A stretch of 64,000 nt of DNA from an uncultured Actinomycetes bacterium (GCA_900314875.1 OMWX01000001.1:1-64000), one strand, 5' to 3'. Counted from the stretch's first letter, positions 19,121-28,797 are shown. Notes: generated by a model not told the origin, from the letters alone. Translations and numbers: made by a program.

Positions 19121-21547
19121 TCCCATAAACCAGCTTTTCACATAGTTAAACAGGAAAGGATCGGTTGTTGCCAGAGAATCGTATCTGTTCGGACAAAAGA
19201 ATCCGCAGAATGTGACAGCGACAGAAATAAACACAGCCGCGAAAACCGCGATATTCCACAGTCTTGCGACAGCAGGAATTTCAACGGAAGACACTTTTGC
19301 AGAAAATACTTTTGAAGAAGACAGCTTTGCGTCATTCTTTTTCAAGGCAGCCGCTTTCTTTTTGACTTCTGTTTCGGTATTTTTATCGGCATTAATTTCG
19401 GCCTTTTTATCGGCTTTCCGCCCGATAAATTCGCGCATTTCTTCTTCCATGCACAACGCGGCAAAAATCGCCGCAAACATAAACAGATATCCCGAATCGC
19501 CTATGTATCGATTGTTTACTCCGCATGTTTTCACATCGGCAAAAACAATCGCAAAGCCCAAAACAAGCGACATGACGGTCATAGCGTAAACTCCGCGCTT
19601 CTTGAGCCTTCCTCTGACCGCGTAAAAGAACAGACCGAAAAGGGCGAACGGGGCAAGAGCGAAAAATCCGCCGAAAGACGGCTCGCAGGGAGCAGCAACC
19701 GCATTGTCTGCCGCCTGAACAAAGGGAAAAGCCGCAGTAAGGTTTATCGGCTGGAAAAGCTGCAAAAACAGCATTGCGCCCAGCAGGAACAGCGACGGAC
19801 GGTCGCGAGTCATGTCATATGCCGTCAGATTGTAGTTAGATCCGAAATCAAGGAACGACCCGAAACGCGCATAATTATAAGCCAGAAGAGGAATTATAAC
19901 CGCCGCAAAAGGCAAAATGGCTGCAAGAGTGGTTTTCCATGTTTTCTTTGAAAAAACCAGCCGAGAATGCCTGATTTCATCCCAGAAAATCGGGAAAGCC
20001 AGCAAGGCGGCAGCCGCGAAATGAGGACGGCATCCGACATTCATCGCCATGCAGAACGATCCGAGCGCGACACGCCAATTCGACAGGTATATTTCGCCGG
20101 GTTTGCGCGAGGTTTTATTTTCTTCAGAACCGCTTCTCACCCGCCTTGCGCAAAGCCAAAAATACAGACTGGCGCAGGTAAACATCATCGAAGAAAGAAC
20201 GGGGATTCCGTAGAAAGACGGGCAGAAAACGTAATACCAGAGACTGTTTGCAAACATAAAGGCGATAAGAGAAAGCAGACTCATGCCGAGCGAAGCCTCA
20301 GGGAAATATCGTTTTATCAGCTTTAAAATCAGAAGAACTGCAAAAATCGTGAAACTGATCGCAAAAATAACGCTTGCGACAGAAATCGGCAGCCAGGATC
20401 CCGTCAGAGCCTGATAAGGAGCAAACAGAATCACCGCAGGAATCACGCCGAAATAGCTGTAATAATGCCCTTGAAAATATGCATGATCCCAGAAAAAAAC
20501 AGCGCCGTTTGCCAGATTTAAATCCTGCCGAGCGTTGTAATTGTAGGGATTGTCCATCTGCAAAAGCGCATTATCAACAGGCAAATCAATCCAAGCGCGG
20601 CCGTTGAGAATCGACTCTCCCAGCCGCTGATACTGCGCCGGCTCAAACCAGTGCTGAAATCCGTACCCGAACTCCATATTGTCCGATTTGAAGAAAATTC
20701 CGCCGGTAAGCTGGCTGACAATCAGCAAAATAAGCGATTGCGCAACAATTATTGACGCAAACAGAATTTTTTGCGAGCGCAAAGCAAGGTTCAACTTCAT
20801 GCGATACAGCTTGGATTTCGGGCGGAATGCAATTATAAATGCAGCGGCTGCAGACATTATCAGCAGGCGTTCGGGCGCGATTTTGAACGGCACGGTCGGA
20901 TTGAATTCGACTCGCGAGAGGCTGACGGTTTTGCCTTTGTCTTCTTTCTCGAAGCTTATGCGCAAAGTGTCGGACAGGCGATTGTTGTCGCTTTTCTGCC
21001 CTGCGAGGATATATTGAGTTTCGTTCAAATGCGTATATGTCAGTTCGCGCGTGCGGTCAAACCAGACGCCTTCGCCCAAATCGCGCCATTTTCCGCCGTT
21101 ATTCGATGTGTAAAATTTCGCCGTATTGAATGTGCATTCGCCGTCAGCCGGGACAAGCCGCAGGCTTTCGAGCTGAGCGGGCTGAGAGTCTGCCGGTTGA
21201 GAGTCTGCCGGTTGAGAGCTGTCTGATTGAGAGTCTGCTGAGTCAGATTCGTCCGATTGAGAGTCTGCTGAGTCAGATTTTAAAGCAGAAATATTTGATG
21301 TGAAATTATTTGCAGCGGAAATCGGAATGTCGATCACGGCATTTTCCGGATCTGTTATCAGATAATGCCCGCCGCCTTTATTTTCAAGACCCGAACCGTA
21401 AGAAAAGTCTCCCGCAAAAACGGACTGCGCTGCGCATGTGCGCCAATGACCGAGGTTAAACACGGCAATTTCAGCCGTAAGAATAATGATTATCGCAACG
21501 ATTGCCCTTGTTGAAATTTTGGACAATATCGCTTGCAGGCGGCGCAT
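19109..21547 (-). CDS. Large polytopic membrane protein with N-terminal extracellular domain
   Basis: An 812-residue membrane protein that I do not recognise with certainty. One helix at about 14-34 is followed by an extracellular domain to about residue 225, which contains a Ser/Asp/Gln repeat zone (units of SADSQSDES and QPADS), then roughly ten transmembrane segments. The first membrane block carries FWDHAYFQGHYYSYFGVIP, and YYSYFGV-type motifs occur in actinobacterial integral membrane glycosyltransferase candidates. A Lys/Asp/Ala-rich cytoplasmic stretch precedes the last helix. AAAGGA before ATG 21547 supports the start. It is followed on the same strand by the other large membrane protein, suggesting a pair. 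Function is inferred only. Confidence 0.68.
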   Translation of the reverse strand: MRRLQAILSKISTRAIVAIIIILTAEIAVFNLGHWRTCAAQSVFAGDFSYGSGLENKGGGHYLITDPENAVIDIPISAANNFTSNISALKSDSADSQSDESDSADSQSDSSQPADSQPADSQPAQLESLRLVPADGECTFNTAKFYTSNNGGKWRDLGEGVWFDRTRELTYTHLNETQYILAGQKSDNNRLSDTLRISFEKEDKGKTVSLSRVEFNPTVPFKIAPERLLIMSAAAAFIIAFRPKSKLYRMKLNLALRSQKILFASIIVAQSLILLIVSQLTGGIFFKSDNMEFGYGFQHWFEPAQYQRLGESILNGRAWIDLPVDNALLQMDNPYNYNARQDLNLANGAVFFWDHAYFQGHYYSYFGVIPAVILFAPYQALTGSWLPISVASVIFAISFTIFAVLLILKLIKRYFPEASLGMSLLSLIAFMFANSLWYYVFCPSFYGIPVLSSMMFTCASLYFWLCARRVRSGSEENKTSRKPGEIYLSNWRVALGSFCMAMNVGCRPHFAAAALLAFPIFWDEIRHSRLVFSKKTWKTTLAAILPFAAVIIPLLAYNYARFGSFLDFGSNYNLTAYDMTRDRPSLFLLGAMLFLQLFQPINLTAAFPFVQAADNAVAAPCEPSFGGFFALAPFALFGLFFYAVRGRLKKRGVYAMTVMSLVLGFAIVFADVKTCGVNNRYIGDSGYLFMFAAIFAALCMEEEMREFIGRKADKKAEINADKNTETEVKKKAAALKKNDAKLSSSKVFSAKVSSVEIPAVARLWNIAVFAAVFISVAVTFCGFFCPNRYDSLATTDPFLFNYVKSWFMGLCA

Positions 21548-21784
21548 CGGTTTCCTTTCGCTGTGCTGTTCGGTTTTTGTTCAAACTCATATTATTCTAC
21601 GTTTTGCGCAATACGGACGCAGCATTGCATACCGTCGATGACGGCCGCGAGAATGCATCACGATTTTTTCGGGGGTCTCATTTATGCACATTGTGAAGCT
21701 GCGATTATGCGCAGGCAAAATTATTCGGATAAAATTGACGCAATCGAAAAATGGCAAAAGAATAAACAGACAGAAGGGAACGCT

Positions 21785-23230
21785 ATGTTTAAAAGATGGA
21801 CTCCCCGCCGAGTTGCGATTATGCGCAGAATCAGAGTTGTTTCGGCTGTTCTGCTGACTTTTGTTTTATTTGCAGCGACTTTTTTTATCGGAGTCAGAAA
21901 AACCGTCGCATTGGAAATCAACGGAGAGAAAAGCACGGTAACCACGTTTGCAATGACCGCCGAAGCGCTGCTTGCGGAACGGCATGTTGATGTGAAAACA
22001 CATGATTTTATTGATTCGTCGAGCGGAAGCCGGCTTGAAAATAATGCGGTTGTTATTTTTAAAACCGCATATCAGACCGCGATTTCGATAAACGGAGTCG
22101 AAGTTCCTTTTTGGACTTACGCGACAGACGCGACTCAGATCCTGAATTTCTTCGATTCTGCCAGGGAGAATTCGATTGATGTTTCTCTGAAGGTAAACAA
22201 TATTTACGACAAGCTTTCAGGCAGCTTCGCAATTAACGAAAACGGTCCGGTAACTGTTATCTGCGACGGAAAAATTTCAGAAGCGCCCGACGGCAAGCTT
22301 CCGGCTGCTTCAATTCTGGATCAGCAGGGAATCACATTAGACAAAGAAGATCGCGTGAGCGTGGAGAAAAATTCAGATAAGCCGATTCTGCGCGTTTCAA
22401 GGGTAAAACACGAACAGCAGACGCAAACCGTGCCTATTCCGTATACCACGCAGACAATAATCGATCCGAACCTTGAAGAAGGCAAATCTGAAGTGCGTTT
22501 AAACGGGCGAAACGGGGAGAAAATCCAAATTTTTGACGTTACGCTTGTTGACGGAGTTGAAGAAAGCAGGAAAGTCGTTAACGAAACGATTGCAAAAGAT
22601 CCTGTTGTCGAAATTGTCGCAAAGGGCGGAAAAAAGCCCGATTCGCTGTCAGATTCAGATTCTGACAATTCTTCAAAAAAACAGGATTCGCAAAATCCGC
22701 AGTCAGACAATTCGCAGTCAGACAATAATTCTTCGACGAATCCGGCGCCCTCCGCAGATCCGACCGCAACCCCGACTCCGGAACCGCAGGACGATCCGAC
22801 AGTCGATCCGTCGCCTTCGCCGACCGTAAATCCGCAGCCTGAGCCTTCTCCGGCTCCGACTGTCGACCCGACTCCGGAACCTGAACCGGAACCCGAACCT
22901 TCGCCTGAACCCTCCCAAGATCAGTGGCATGCAACGCCTTTGGAAGCTCAGGTTTATGCACAGGCAGTCGCCGCACAACGAGGATGGACAGGCAGCAACT
23001 GGGAAGCGATTCTGTTTTTGTGGGAACACGAGTCGAACTGGAGATGGAATGCGGAAAATCCGTATTCGGGAGCTTACGGAATTCCGCAAGCTCTGCCCGG
23101 CAATAAAATGGGCGCGGGATGGCATGACAATGCTGCAGTGCAAATCCAGTGGGGAATGAGCTATTTTTCAAGCAGATACGGCACACCGACAGAAGCTCTG
23201 AGACATTGGAAAGAACACAACTGGTACTGA
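21785..23230 (+). CDS. RpfB-like cell-wall lytic transglycosylase with DUF348 and G5 domains
   Basis: Secreted or anchored peptidoglycan hydrolase, 481 residues. A basic N terminus and one helix at about 18-36 (VVSAVLLTFVLFAATFFIGV) are followed by DUF348-type repeats, a G5 domain at about 215-290 (TQTVPIPYTTQTIIDPNL), a Pro/Thr/Glu-rich linker at about 300-378 and a C-terminal lysozyme-like domain whose probable catalytic Glu is in WEHESNW, followed by SGAYGIPQALPG. Mycobacterial RpfB has the same DUF348-G5 layout but an Rpf domain at the end; here an SLT-like domain takes its place. ATG 21785 is set by AGAAGGGAA five bases upstream. It precedes ksgA-ispE, as rpfB does in Mycobacterium. Confidence 0.88.
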   Translation: MFKRWTPRRVAIMRRIRVVSAVLLTFVLFAATFFIGVRKTVALEINGEKSTVTTFAMTAEALLAERHVDVKTHDFIDSSSGSRLENNAVVIFKTAYQTAISINGVEVPFWTYATDATQILNFFDSARENSIDVSLKVNNIYDKLSGSFAINENGPVTVICDGKISEAPDGKLPAASILDQQGITLDKEDRVSVEKNSDKPILRVSRVKHEQQTQTVPIPYTTQTIIDPNLEEGKSEVRLNGRNGEKIQIFDVTLVDGVEESRKVVNETIAKDPVVEIVAKGGKKPDSLSDSDSDNSSKKQDSQNPQSDNSQSDNNSSTNPAPSADPTATPTPEPQDDPTVDPSPSPTVNPQPEPSPAPTVDPTPEPEPEPEPSPEPSQDQWHATPLEAQVYAQAVAAQRGWTGSNWEAILFLWEHESNWRWNAENPYSGAYGIPQALPGNKMGAGWHDNAAVQIQWGMSYFSSRYGTPTEALRHWKEHNWY

Positions 23231-23379
23231 TTTGACGAAAGAGTGCGCGAATCTGCTGTTCATTTGCGCAACGGAAAGTGCAATATTGAAGTGCAATGTC
23301 ATAGAATATGGCATAAAATAGTGTTTTTGCAGACTGCGTCAACACATGATTACGACACTCATTCACAGGGGGAACGCGA

Positions 23380-25455
23380 TTGACTGCTTCGAATGCGATA
23401 AACGATTCGAATTCCAATAAAACGTTCGGCGACCCTGAAAAAGTCGAAAAACAAGAGAAACACAGCCTTTTGGGAGCTGCCGATATCAGACGAATCGCGG
23501 CTGAAGCAGGAATAAAACCGACAAAAAAATACGGACAGAATTTCGTTATCGACCCCGGAACCGTGCGAAAAATTGTGCGTGCGGCAAATATTGAAGAAGG
23601 AAGCGAAGTTTTGGAAGTAGGTCCGGGACTCGGATCTCTTACTTTGGGACTGCTGGAAGCCGGCGCAAACGTCACGGCAATTGAAATTGATACTGCTCCT
23701 GCCGAGCGTCTGCCGAAAACCGTCGAAGAATTTACGCCGCACGCGCTGAAAAGACTTGAAGTTATTAATGCAGATGCTCTTGAATGCAATGCGGAAAATT
23801 TGCCGAAACTTGCGAGCGCACGGGGTTTTGCAATGGTGTCAAACCTTCCTTATAATGTCGCAACGCCGATTATTCTTACGCTTTTGGAGCGTTTTAAGAA
23901 TCTGAAATCCTTTGTCGTAATGGTGCAAAAAGAAGTTGCAGACAGACTCACGGCGAAAGAAGGAAGCAAAATATACGGCGTTCCGTCAGTAAAACTCGGA
24001 TGGTACGGAAAAGCCGAAAAAGCGGGTCTTGTAGGAAGAAATGTTTTTTGGCCGGCTCCTCACGTCGATTCGGCTCTTGTGAAATTTACGCGCGAAAACA
24101 GATTTGACGACAGCTTGCGAGAACTGACTTTTTCGCTTGTCGATACCGCATTCGGACAAAGACGGAAAACTCTTCATGCGATTTTCAAGAAAACGATAAA
24201 CAGCAAAACATTCAGCCGCGCGGGAATTGATTCTTCGCTTCGCGCCGAAACCTTGACAACAGACGATTTTGCGAAGCTTGCCCAAGTTTTGAGAGCGGAA
24301 AACAAACAGGATAACAGTCAGCAAAACGAATCCGAAAGCAAAGAATCTGCTCAAACGCATGAGCAAAAACATAAACAAAAGCAAGAGAGCGATGCAAAAC
24401 ATGCGGCAGCGAAAAATGAGAATATAAAGTATGTCGTCCGGTGTCCGGCAAAAACAAATCTGATTTTGCACGTCGGGGAAACGCGCGCAGAGTGGGGCGG
24501 AAGGCACGAACTGGAAACAGTTTATTGCGCAGTCGGAATAACAGACGAAGTAACCGTGCAAAACGGAAAAAAAGGCAGCGGGATAAAACTTAGCATTTCA
24601 GGGGATCATCTGGGAGATTTGGAAAATTCTACAGAATCCGACAAAAAACGAAATCATGCTTTTAAGGCAGCTTTGGCAATGCATGATGAAGCGCGCAAAT
24701 CGGAAAAAGACGGATTTGATTCAAAGCCTGACACGGAACCTGATTTGGAAATCGCAATTAAAAAACGCATTCCCGTTGCGGCCGGCTTGGGCGGAGGCTC
24801 GGCAGACGCAGCAGGAACAATTCTGGCAATCAACGAATTGTGGAATCTTCATCTGCCGAATAAGCGTTTGCGCGAAATAGCGGCTTCTTTGGGAGCAGAC
24901 GTGCCTTTCTGTTTAGCCGGAGGTCTTGCCAGAGGTTCGGGATACGGCGAAATTATTGCTCCCATAGACGAAGAATCTTTCGAAGGGCGCAAATGGAGTT
25001 CGGCGGTAAAACATATTATTGTCGGCGCATACGATAAGGGATTAAGCACTCCGAAAGTTTATGAGACATGCGACGCTTTGCGAAATGCAAGGAAATACAA
25101 TCATGAAGCGGCTTTGGAATATCACCCCGACGCGAAAGACAGAGAAAAGCCTTTTTCTCTGTTTCGGAAAAACGTGTACGGCACAAAAATGCCGATTTAT
25201 TCTGCAAACGACCTGGAAGAGGCTGCTTGCGTGCTTAATCCGCGTTCGGCTCAGGCAATTCGTCAGGCATACGAAAAAGGCTGCGATTTTTCGTTTGTTT
25301 CAGGATCGGGTCCTACTGTTATTGCTTGCGCTGCTTCTGAGGAAATACTTGAAAATATTTGCAGCATATGGCTGGAATCAGGTTCGGCGGACAGAATCTT
25401 TTTCGCCGAAGCTCCGGTCATGACGCAAATTAAGAAAGTTGCGGACATAAACTAG
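23380..25455 (+). CDS. ksgA-ispE: Fused 16S rRNA dimethyladenosine transferase / CDP-ME kinase (KsgA-IspE)
   Basis: One 691-residue reading frame carries two enzymes. Residues about 28-306 are RsmA/KsgA, which dimethylates two adenines near the 3' end of 16S rRNA: KKYGQNFVID (49-58), SAM motif LEVGPGLGSLT (78-88) and catalytic SNLPYNV (154-160). Residues 308-349 are a charged Lys/Gln/Glu/His linker. Residues about 351-691 are IspE, which phosphorylates 4-diphosphocytidyl-methylerythritol in the MEP isoprenoid pathway: CPAKTNLILHV and the GHMP loop PVAAGLGGGSADAAG (465-479). The genes are normally separate neighbours (rpfB-ksgA-ispE in Mycobacterium). No in-frame Met lies between the KsgA C terminus and residue 434, well inside IspE, so a separate IspE start is unlikely. 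TTG 23380 has GGGGGAA six bases upstream. Confidence 0.9.
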   Translation: MTASNAINDSNSNKTFGDPEKVEKQEKHSLLGAADIRRIAAEAGIKPTKKYGQNFVIDPGTVRKIVRAANIEEGSEVLEVGPGLGSLTLGLLEAGANVTAIEIDTAPAERLPKTVEEFTPHALKRLEVINADALECNAENLPKLASARGFAMVSNLPYNVATPIILTLLERFKNLKSFVVMVQKEVADRLTAKEGSKIYGVPSVKLGWYGKAEKAGLVGRNVFWPAPHVDSALVKFTRENRFDDSLRELTFSLVDTAFGQRRKTLHAIFKKTINSKTFSRAGIDSSLRAETLTTDDFAKLAQVLRAENKQDNSQQNESESKESAQTHEQKHKQKQESDAKHAAAKNENIKYVVRCPAKTNLILHVGETRAEWGGRHELETVYCAVGITDEVTVQNGKKGSGIKLSISGDHLGDLENSTESDKKRNHAFKAALAMHDEARKSEKDGFDSKPDTEPDLEIAIKKRIPVAAGLGGGSADAAGTILAINELWNLHLPNKRLREIAASLGADVPFCLAGGLARGSGYGEIIAPIDEESFEGRKWSSAVKHIIVGAYDKGLSTPKVYETCDALRNARKYNHEAALEYHPDAKDREKPFSLFRKNVYGTKMPIYSANDLEEAACVLNPRSAQAIRQAYEKGCDFSFVSGSGPTVIACAASEEILENICSIWLESGSADRIFFAEAPVMTQIKKVADIN

Positions 25456-25529
25456 TCTGTAAGCGACGGTTAAAATAGGAACAGTCAAAAACGGAAGTAA
25501 AAAACGAAACACGGCAGGCGAGGTGAAAA

Positions 25530-26144
25530 ATGGCGAATCCGCAAACCGCTAAAGAACGTGAAGCGCGCAAGAAGTTCATTCATGCGCGACACCGCGTCGT
25601 TTTTACGGGCGCGTGCGCTTTTATCGCCGCAGCAGTGCTTATCTCTCTGCCGTTTGTCCTAAGTTCTTCGAATTCAAAGGTTACGGATGCGTCTAGTTCG
25701 GATAATTTCGGAGTTACCGCGCCCTGCGCTCCCGAAGACACGGTAGCTGCAGACACCAAAACAATAACCGTGCGCGTTCTTAACGGAACATTAAAAGTAG
25801 GTTTGGGCGGCGCAGTCCAGGAAGCGCTGGACTTGCGCGGCTTCATCACAAAAGATGCTGAAAATTACAGTGATACCGCCGTCTCGAGAACCGAGATTAT
25901 TTTCGGCAAGAATTCGATAGTCGATGCTTACACTCTGCTAGGACACTTCAACGACGCAGCTTTGCACATGGATGACCGCGAAGACAAGCTGGTAGACGTG
26001 GTTATCGGCGATACGTTTGACAATCTGAATCCCGAGAAAGATGTTTTAACATCAGTCGGACAGCCTCTGAAATCTGTCAAAGGCTGCGTCCCCTCAGACT
26101 TGATGACGAATCTGCCTATCGCGCCGCCGCATGAAGCAGTCTGA
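25530..26144 (+). CDS. LytR C-terminal-domain membrane protein
   Basis: A 204-residue protein with a basic N terminus, one transmembrane helix at about 25-46 (VVFTGACAFIAAAVLISLPFVL), and an extracellular domain that begins TITVRVLNGTLKVGLGG, resembling the LytR_C domain found at the end of LytR-CpsA-Psr proteins or alone in actinobacteria. No catalytic LCP domain is present. GCGAGGTGAAAA precedes the ATG. It lies 74 bp after ksgA-ispE and converges on the CCA enzyme with 23 bp between stops. A cell-wall role is likely but unspecified. Confidence 0.8.
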   Translation: MANPQTAKEREARKKFIHARHRVVFTGACAFIAAAVLISLPFVLSSSNSKVTDASSSDNFGVTAPCAPEDTVAADTKTITVRVLNGTLKVGLGGAVQEALDLRGFITKDAENYSDTAVSRTEIIFGKNSIVDAYTLLGHFNDAALHMDDREDKLVDVVIGDTFDNLNPEKDVLTSVGQPLKSVKGCVPSDLMTNLPIAPPHEAV

Positions 26145-26167
26145 TAATCAGGAAATACCTGAAATAA

Positions 26168-27625
26168 TCACAGATTATCCGCTGCCCAGCGTTTTAATTC
26201 TTCAACTGCAAGTTCATGACCGACCGGACCGTTGTCGAGTCTGTATTCGAGCATGTGACCGTAGGCTTTGCCGACTGCCGGACCCGGCGAAATGCCCAGA
26301 ATCGTCATTATTTCGTCGCCGTTCAATTCCGGACGGACAGCTTCAAGATCTTCTTTTTTCTTAAGCTCGATAACCCGTTCTTCCAAATCGTCCATCGCTC
26401 GCGCGAACATTTGAGCTTTCCGCATGTTTTGCGTCGTAGCATCCGCGCGTGTAAGCCTGTTCAGACGTTCGTACAAATCTGCAGCCTCGCGAACATATCT
26501 GCGAACGGCAGAGTCTGTCCACTCCTCATCCGCATATCCGTGAAAACGCAGGTGTTTCGCAACCAGCGTCGATACGTCTTTGACCAGATTATTGTCAAAT
26601 TTTAATGCTCTGAGCCGCTTTTTTGTCATTTTTGCGCCGACCGCATCGTGAAAAGTAAAACTGACCTTTCCGCCCGGCTCGAAACGCCTTGTCGCAGGCT
26701 TGCCCACATCATGCATAATCGCCGCAAGCCGCAAAGTCAAGTCGGGAGCGGGAACCGGTCCGTCTTCGCCGGTTTCCAGCGCAATCGCCCGTTCCAGCAC
26801 GGTTAAAGTATGTTCATAAACATCCTTGTGCCTGCGATGTTCGTCAACCGTTTTGCGCAGATTCGAAAATTCAGGCAAAACATAATCTGCCAGCCCTGAT
26901 TCGACAAACTCTTCCAGACCGCGTCTGGGATAACTTCCGTTAAGCAGCTTGACAAGTTCGTCACGCACTCTCTCTGCAGAAACGATTTCAATGCGGCCGG
27001 TCATGTCAAAAATAGCTTCAGCAGCGTCGGGAGCAATGCGGAATCCCAACTGCGAAACAAATCTGACTGCGCGCATCATTCTTAAAGGATCGTCGTCAAA
27101 CGAGCGGTACGGGTCAATCGGCGTGCGAAGAATGCCTTTTTTCAAATCCGAAAAACCGTCAAACGGGTCGACAAATTCGCATTGCGGAACGCGCAAAGCC
27201 ATTGCGTTCACGGTAAAATCGCGCCGGGACAGGTCGCCTTCCAGACTGCTTCCGAAGCTCACTTCAGGCTTGCGCGAGTCAGGATCGTAAGCATCCGAAC
27301 GATAAGTCGTTATTTCAATCTGCGCCTCGCGGCCGGACGGCAGTTTTTTCACGGTTCCCAAAGTGCCGAATTTGCGTCCCATATCCCAAAACCCGTCGCC
27401 CCAGCTGCGCAGAAGCGGCTCAAATTCTTCCGGGTGCGCATTCGTGCAAAAATCCAAATCATGCGCGGGACGTCTCAAAAGCAAATCGCGCACAGGCCCG
27501 CCAACCAAAGCCAGCTCGAATCCGTGCGAGTCAAAAAGCTCCCCCAGCTCGACGATAACGGGGTCAATGTTCTGTCTGTCAATATTTTCAAGCGAAATTG
27601 ATTCCGCGCAATGTGTGTAATTCAT
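26168..27625 (-). CDS. CCA-adding tRNA nucleotidyltransferase
   Basis: Adds or repairs the 3' CCA end of tRNAs, which is needed because none of the tRNA genes in this window encodes CCA. The 485-residue protein has the class II nucleotidyltransferase motif LVGGPVRDLLLRRPAHDLDF, RRDFTVNAMAL, the RNA-binding head region, and an HD domain motif IMHDVGKPATRR with H-D metal ligands, matching the actinobacterial PcnA/CCA type (Mycobacterium Rv3907c). Start ATG 27625 has a weak GAGACGAAA before it. It is divergent from the Nudix gene, the same arrangement as pcnA-mutT4 in Mycobacterium. Confidence 0.93.
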   Translation of the reverse strand: MNYTHCAESISLENIDRQNIDPVIVELGELFDSHGFELALVGGPVRDLLLRRPAHDLDFCTNAHPEEFEPLLRSWGDGFWDMGRKFGTLGTVKKLPSGREAQIEITTYRSDAYDPDSRKPEVSFGSSLEGDLSRRDFTVNAMALRVPQCEFVDPFDGFSDLKKGILRTPIDPYRSFDDDPLRMMRAVRFVSQLGFRIAPDAAEAIFDMTGRIEIVSAERVRDELVKLLNGSYPRRGLEEFVESGLADYVLPEFSNLRKTVDEHRRHKDVYEHTLTVLERAIALETGEDGPVPAPDLTLRLAAIMHDVGKPATRRFEPGGKVSFTFHDAVGAKMTKKRLRALKFDNNLVKDVSTLVAKHLRFHGYADEEWTDSAVRRYVREAADLYERLNRLTRADATTQNMRKAQMFARAMDDLEERVIELKKKEDLEAVRPELNGDEIMTILGISPGPAVGKAYGHMLEYRLDNGPVGHELAVEELKRWAADNL

Positions 27626-27951
27626 TTTCGTCTCTTTTCGCCGTGTCGCCCGTTGTGCAGCTTTTCTGCCTGTCTGCCGGTTTGTTTTGCCGGTTTCTGA
27701 CGGTTTTCCTGCTTTTTCCGGTTTTTTCCAACCGCTTTCGCTGTTTTGCCGCGCTCAATGTTTTGCATTTTTTGCTTTATTTTTGCATTATTTCGCTTTG
27801 CTGTTCGCAATGCTCGCGCAGGCAGACTTATTCGCGCCGTTCGCCGGACGCAAACCCGTCAACGCCCAATAATATACAAACTTCAGTATTTTTTGCGCAT
27901 TGTGTCCTGTTATTTGCCCGCCTGCACATACCTGTACGTAAAGTAGTATGT
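27626..27951. other. Divergent promoter region between cca and the Nudix gene
   Basis: A 326-bp pyrimidine-rich spacer on the plus strand, with many T runs. It must hold two outward promoters. I see no structured element or gene I can support. Confidence 0.55.
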
Positions 27952-28797
27952 ATGAATATTACTCCGGCTAATGTTGCGCGCATGCTGAAAAATGCCGCAC
28001 AAACACCGAAGTATATCGATAAACAGCCGTTTTACTCTTCATTCTCGGCTTCTCAGCCGCAGTCATCCGCACAACCGAAGCCGTCCGCACAGCAGCAGCC
28101 GTCTGTGCCGCAGCAGCCGTCTGTGCCGCCGTTATCTGAAAATCATTATGAACAGCCTGAAAAACAGGCAGAATCGTCAAATCAAACAGACGCAACATCA
28201 TCGGCAGCCGCGGCCGCAGTCAAACACGCAGCCGCGCCGACAGCTAAGCCGGAACCGACATCCGCGCCCACTCCCGCAATAATGGCGAAAAAACGCGAAG
28301 AAAAACCTGCCGCAACCTTCCCTTCCCTCGATTCCAGAGAATTTCCCATTGTGCGCGAATACTCAGCCGGAGGGCTGATTTTTGACGAAAATGACAGAGT
28401 TGCAATCATCGCCAGATATTCCAGAGCGGGAAACCTGGAATGGTGTCTGCCCAAAGGACACATTGAAAAAGGCGAAACCCCCGAGCAGGCGGCCGTGCGC
28501 GAAATAAGCGAGGAAACGGGGATAGTCGGCGAAATAACCTCCTCAATTGCTACAATCGACTACTGGTTCACGGGAGTCAGCCAGCGCATTCATAAAATGG
28601 TTCATCATTATGCATTGCAAAAAATCGGCGGACGGCTGAGCGTTTTGGGAGATCCGGATGGCGAAGCTGAGGACGCTGCCTGGGTGGCTTTCGATGATTT
28701 GTCGAACATTTTGAGCTATCCCAACGAGCGTCATGCGGTGTGGATTTACACGAAAAAATATCGGAACAGCGGGCAGGAAGGCGGCAATGAGGAATAA
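27952..28797 (+). CDS. Nudix hydrolase (MutT4-like)
   Basis: Hydrolyses nucleoside diphosphate derivatives. The 281-residue protein has a disordered N-terminal 130 residues rich in Gln, Pro and Ala with repeats of PQQPSV, then a Nudix fold with the complete box GHIEKGETPEQAAVREISEE followed by TGI. Mycobacterium MutT4 (Rv3908) lies in the same position between pcnA and a DUF6049-like gene. ATG 27952 begins the protein; its ribosome-binding site is poor, and the frame extends upstream without a better start. The stop overlaps the next gene by 11 bases, so the downstream envelope genes are probably in the same transcript. Confidence 0.88.
   Translation: MNITPANVARMLKNAAQTPKYIDKQPFYSSFSASQPQSSAQPKPSAQQQPSVPQQPSVPPLSENHYEQPEKQAESSNQTDATSSAAAAAVKHAAAPTAKPEPTSAPTPAIMAKKREEKPAATFPSLDSREFPIVREYSAGGLIFDENDRVAIIARYSRAGNLEWCLPKGHIEKGETPEQAAVREISEETGIVGEITSSIATIDYWFTGVSQRIHKMVHHYALQKIGGRLSVLGDPDGEAEDAAWVAFDDLSNILSYPNERHAVWIYTKKYRNSGQEGGNEE

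Noticed and set aside
21548-21784. c-di-AMP (ydaO) riboswitch before the RpfB-like gene
   Set aside because: Such switches precede rpf genes in other actinobacteria, but I cannot find the conserved core here.
24280-24440. Sequencing frameshift creating an artificial ksgA-ispE fusion
   Set aside because: The linker is in one frame with coherent charged composition and lacks stop codons or a plausible separate IspE start, so a real fusion is the simpler reading; raw reads would settle it.
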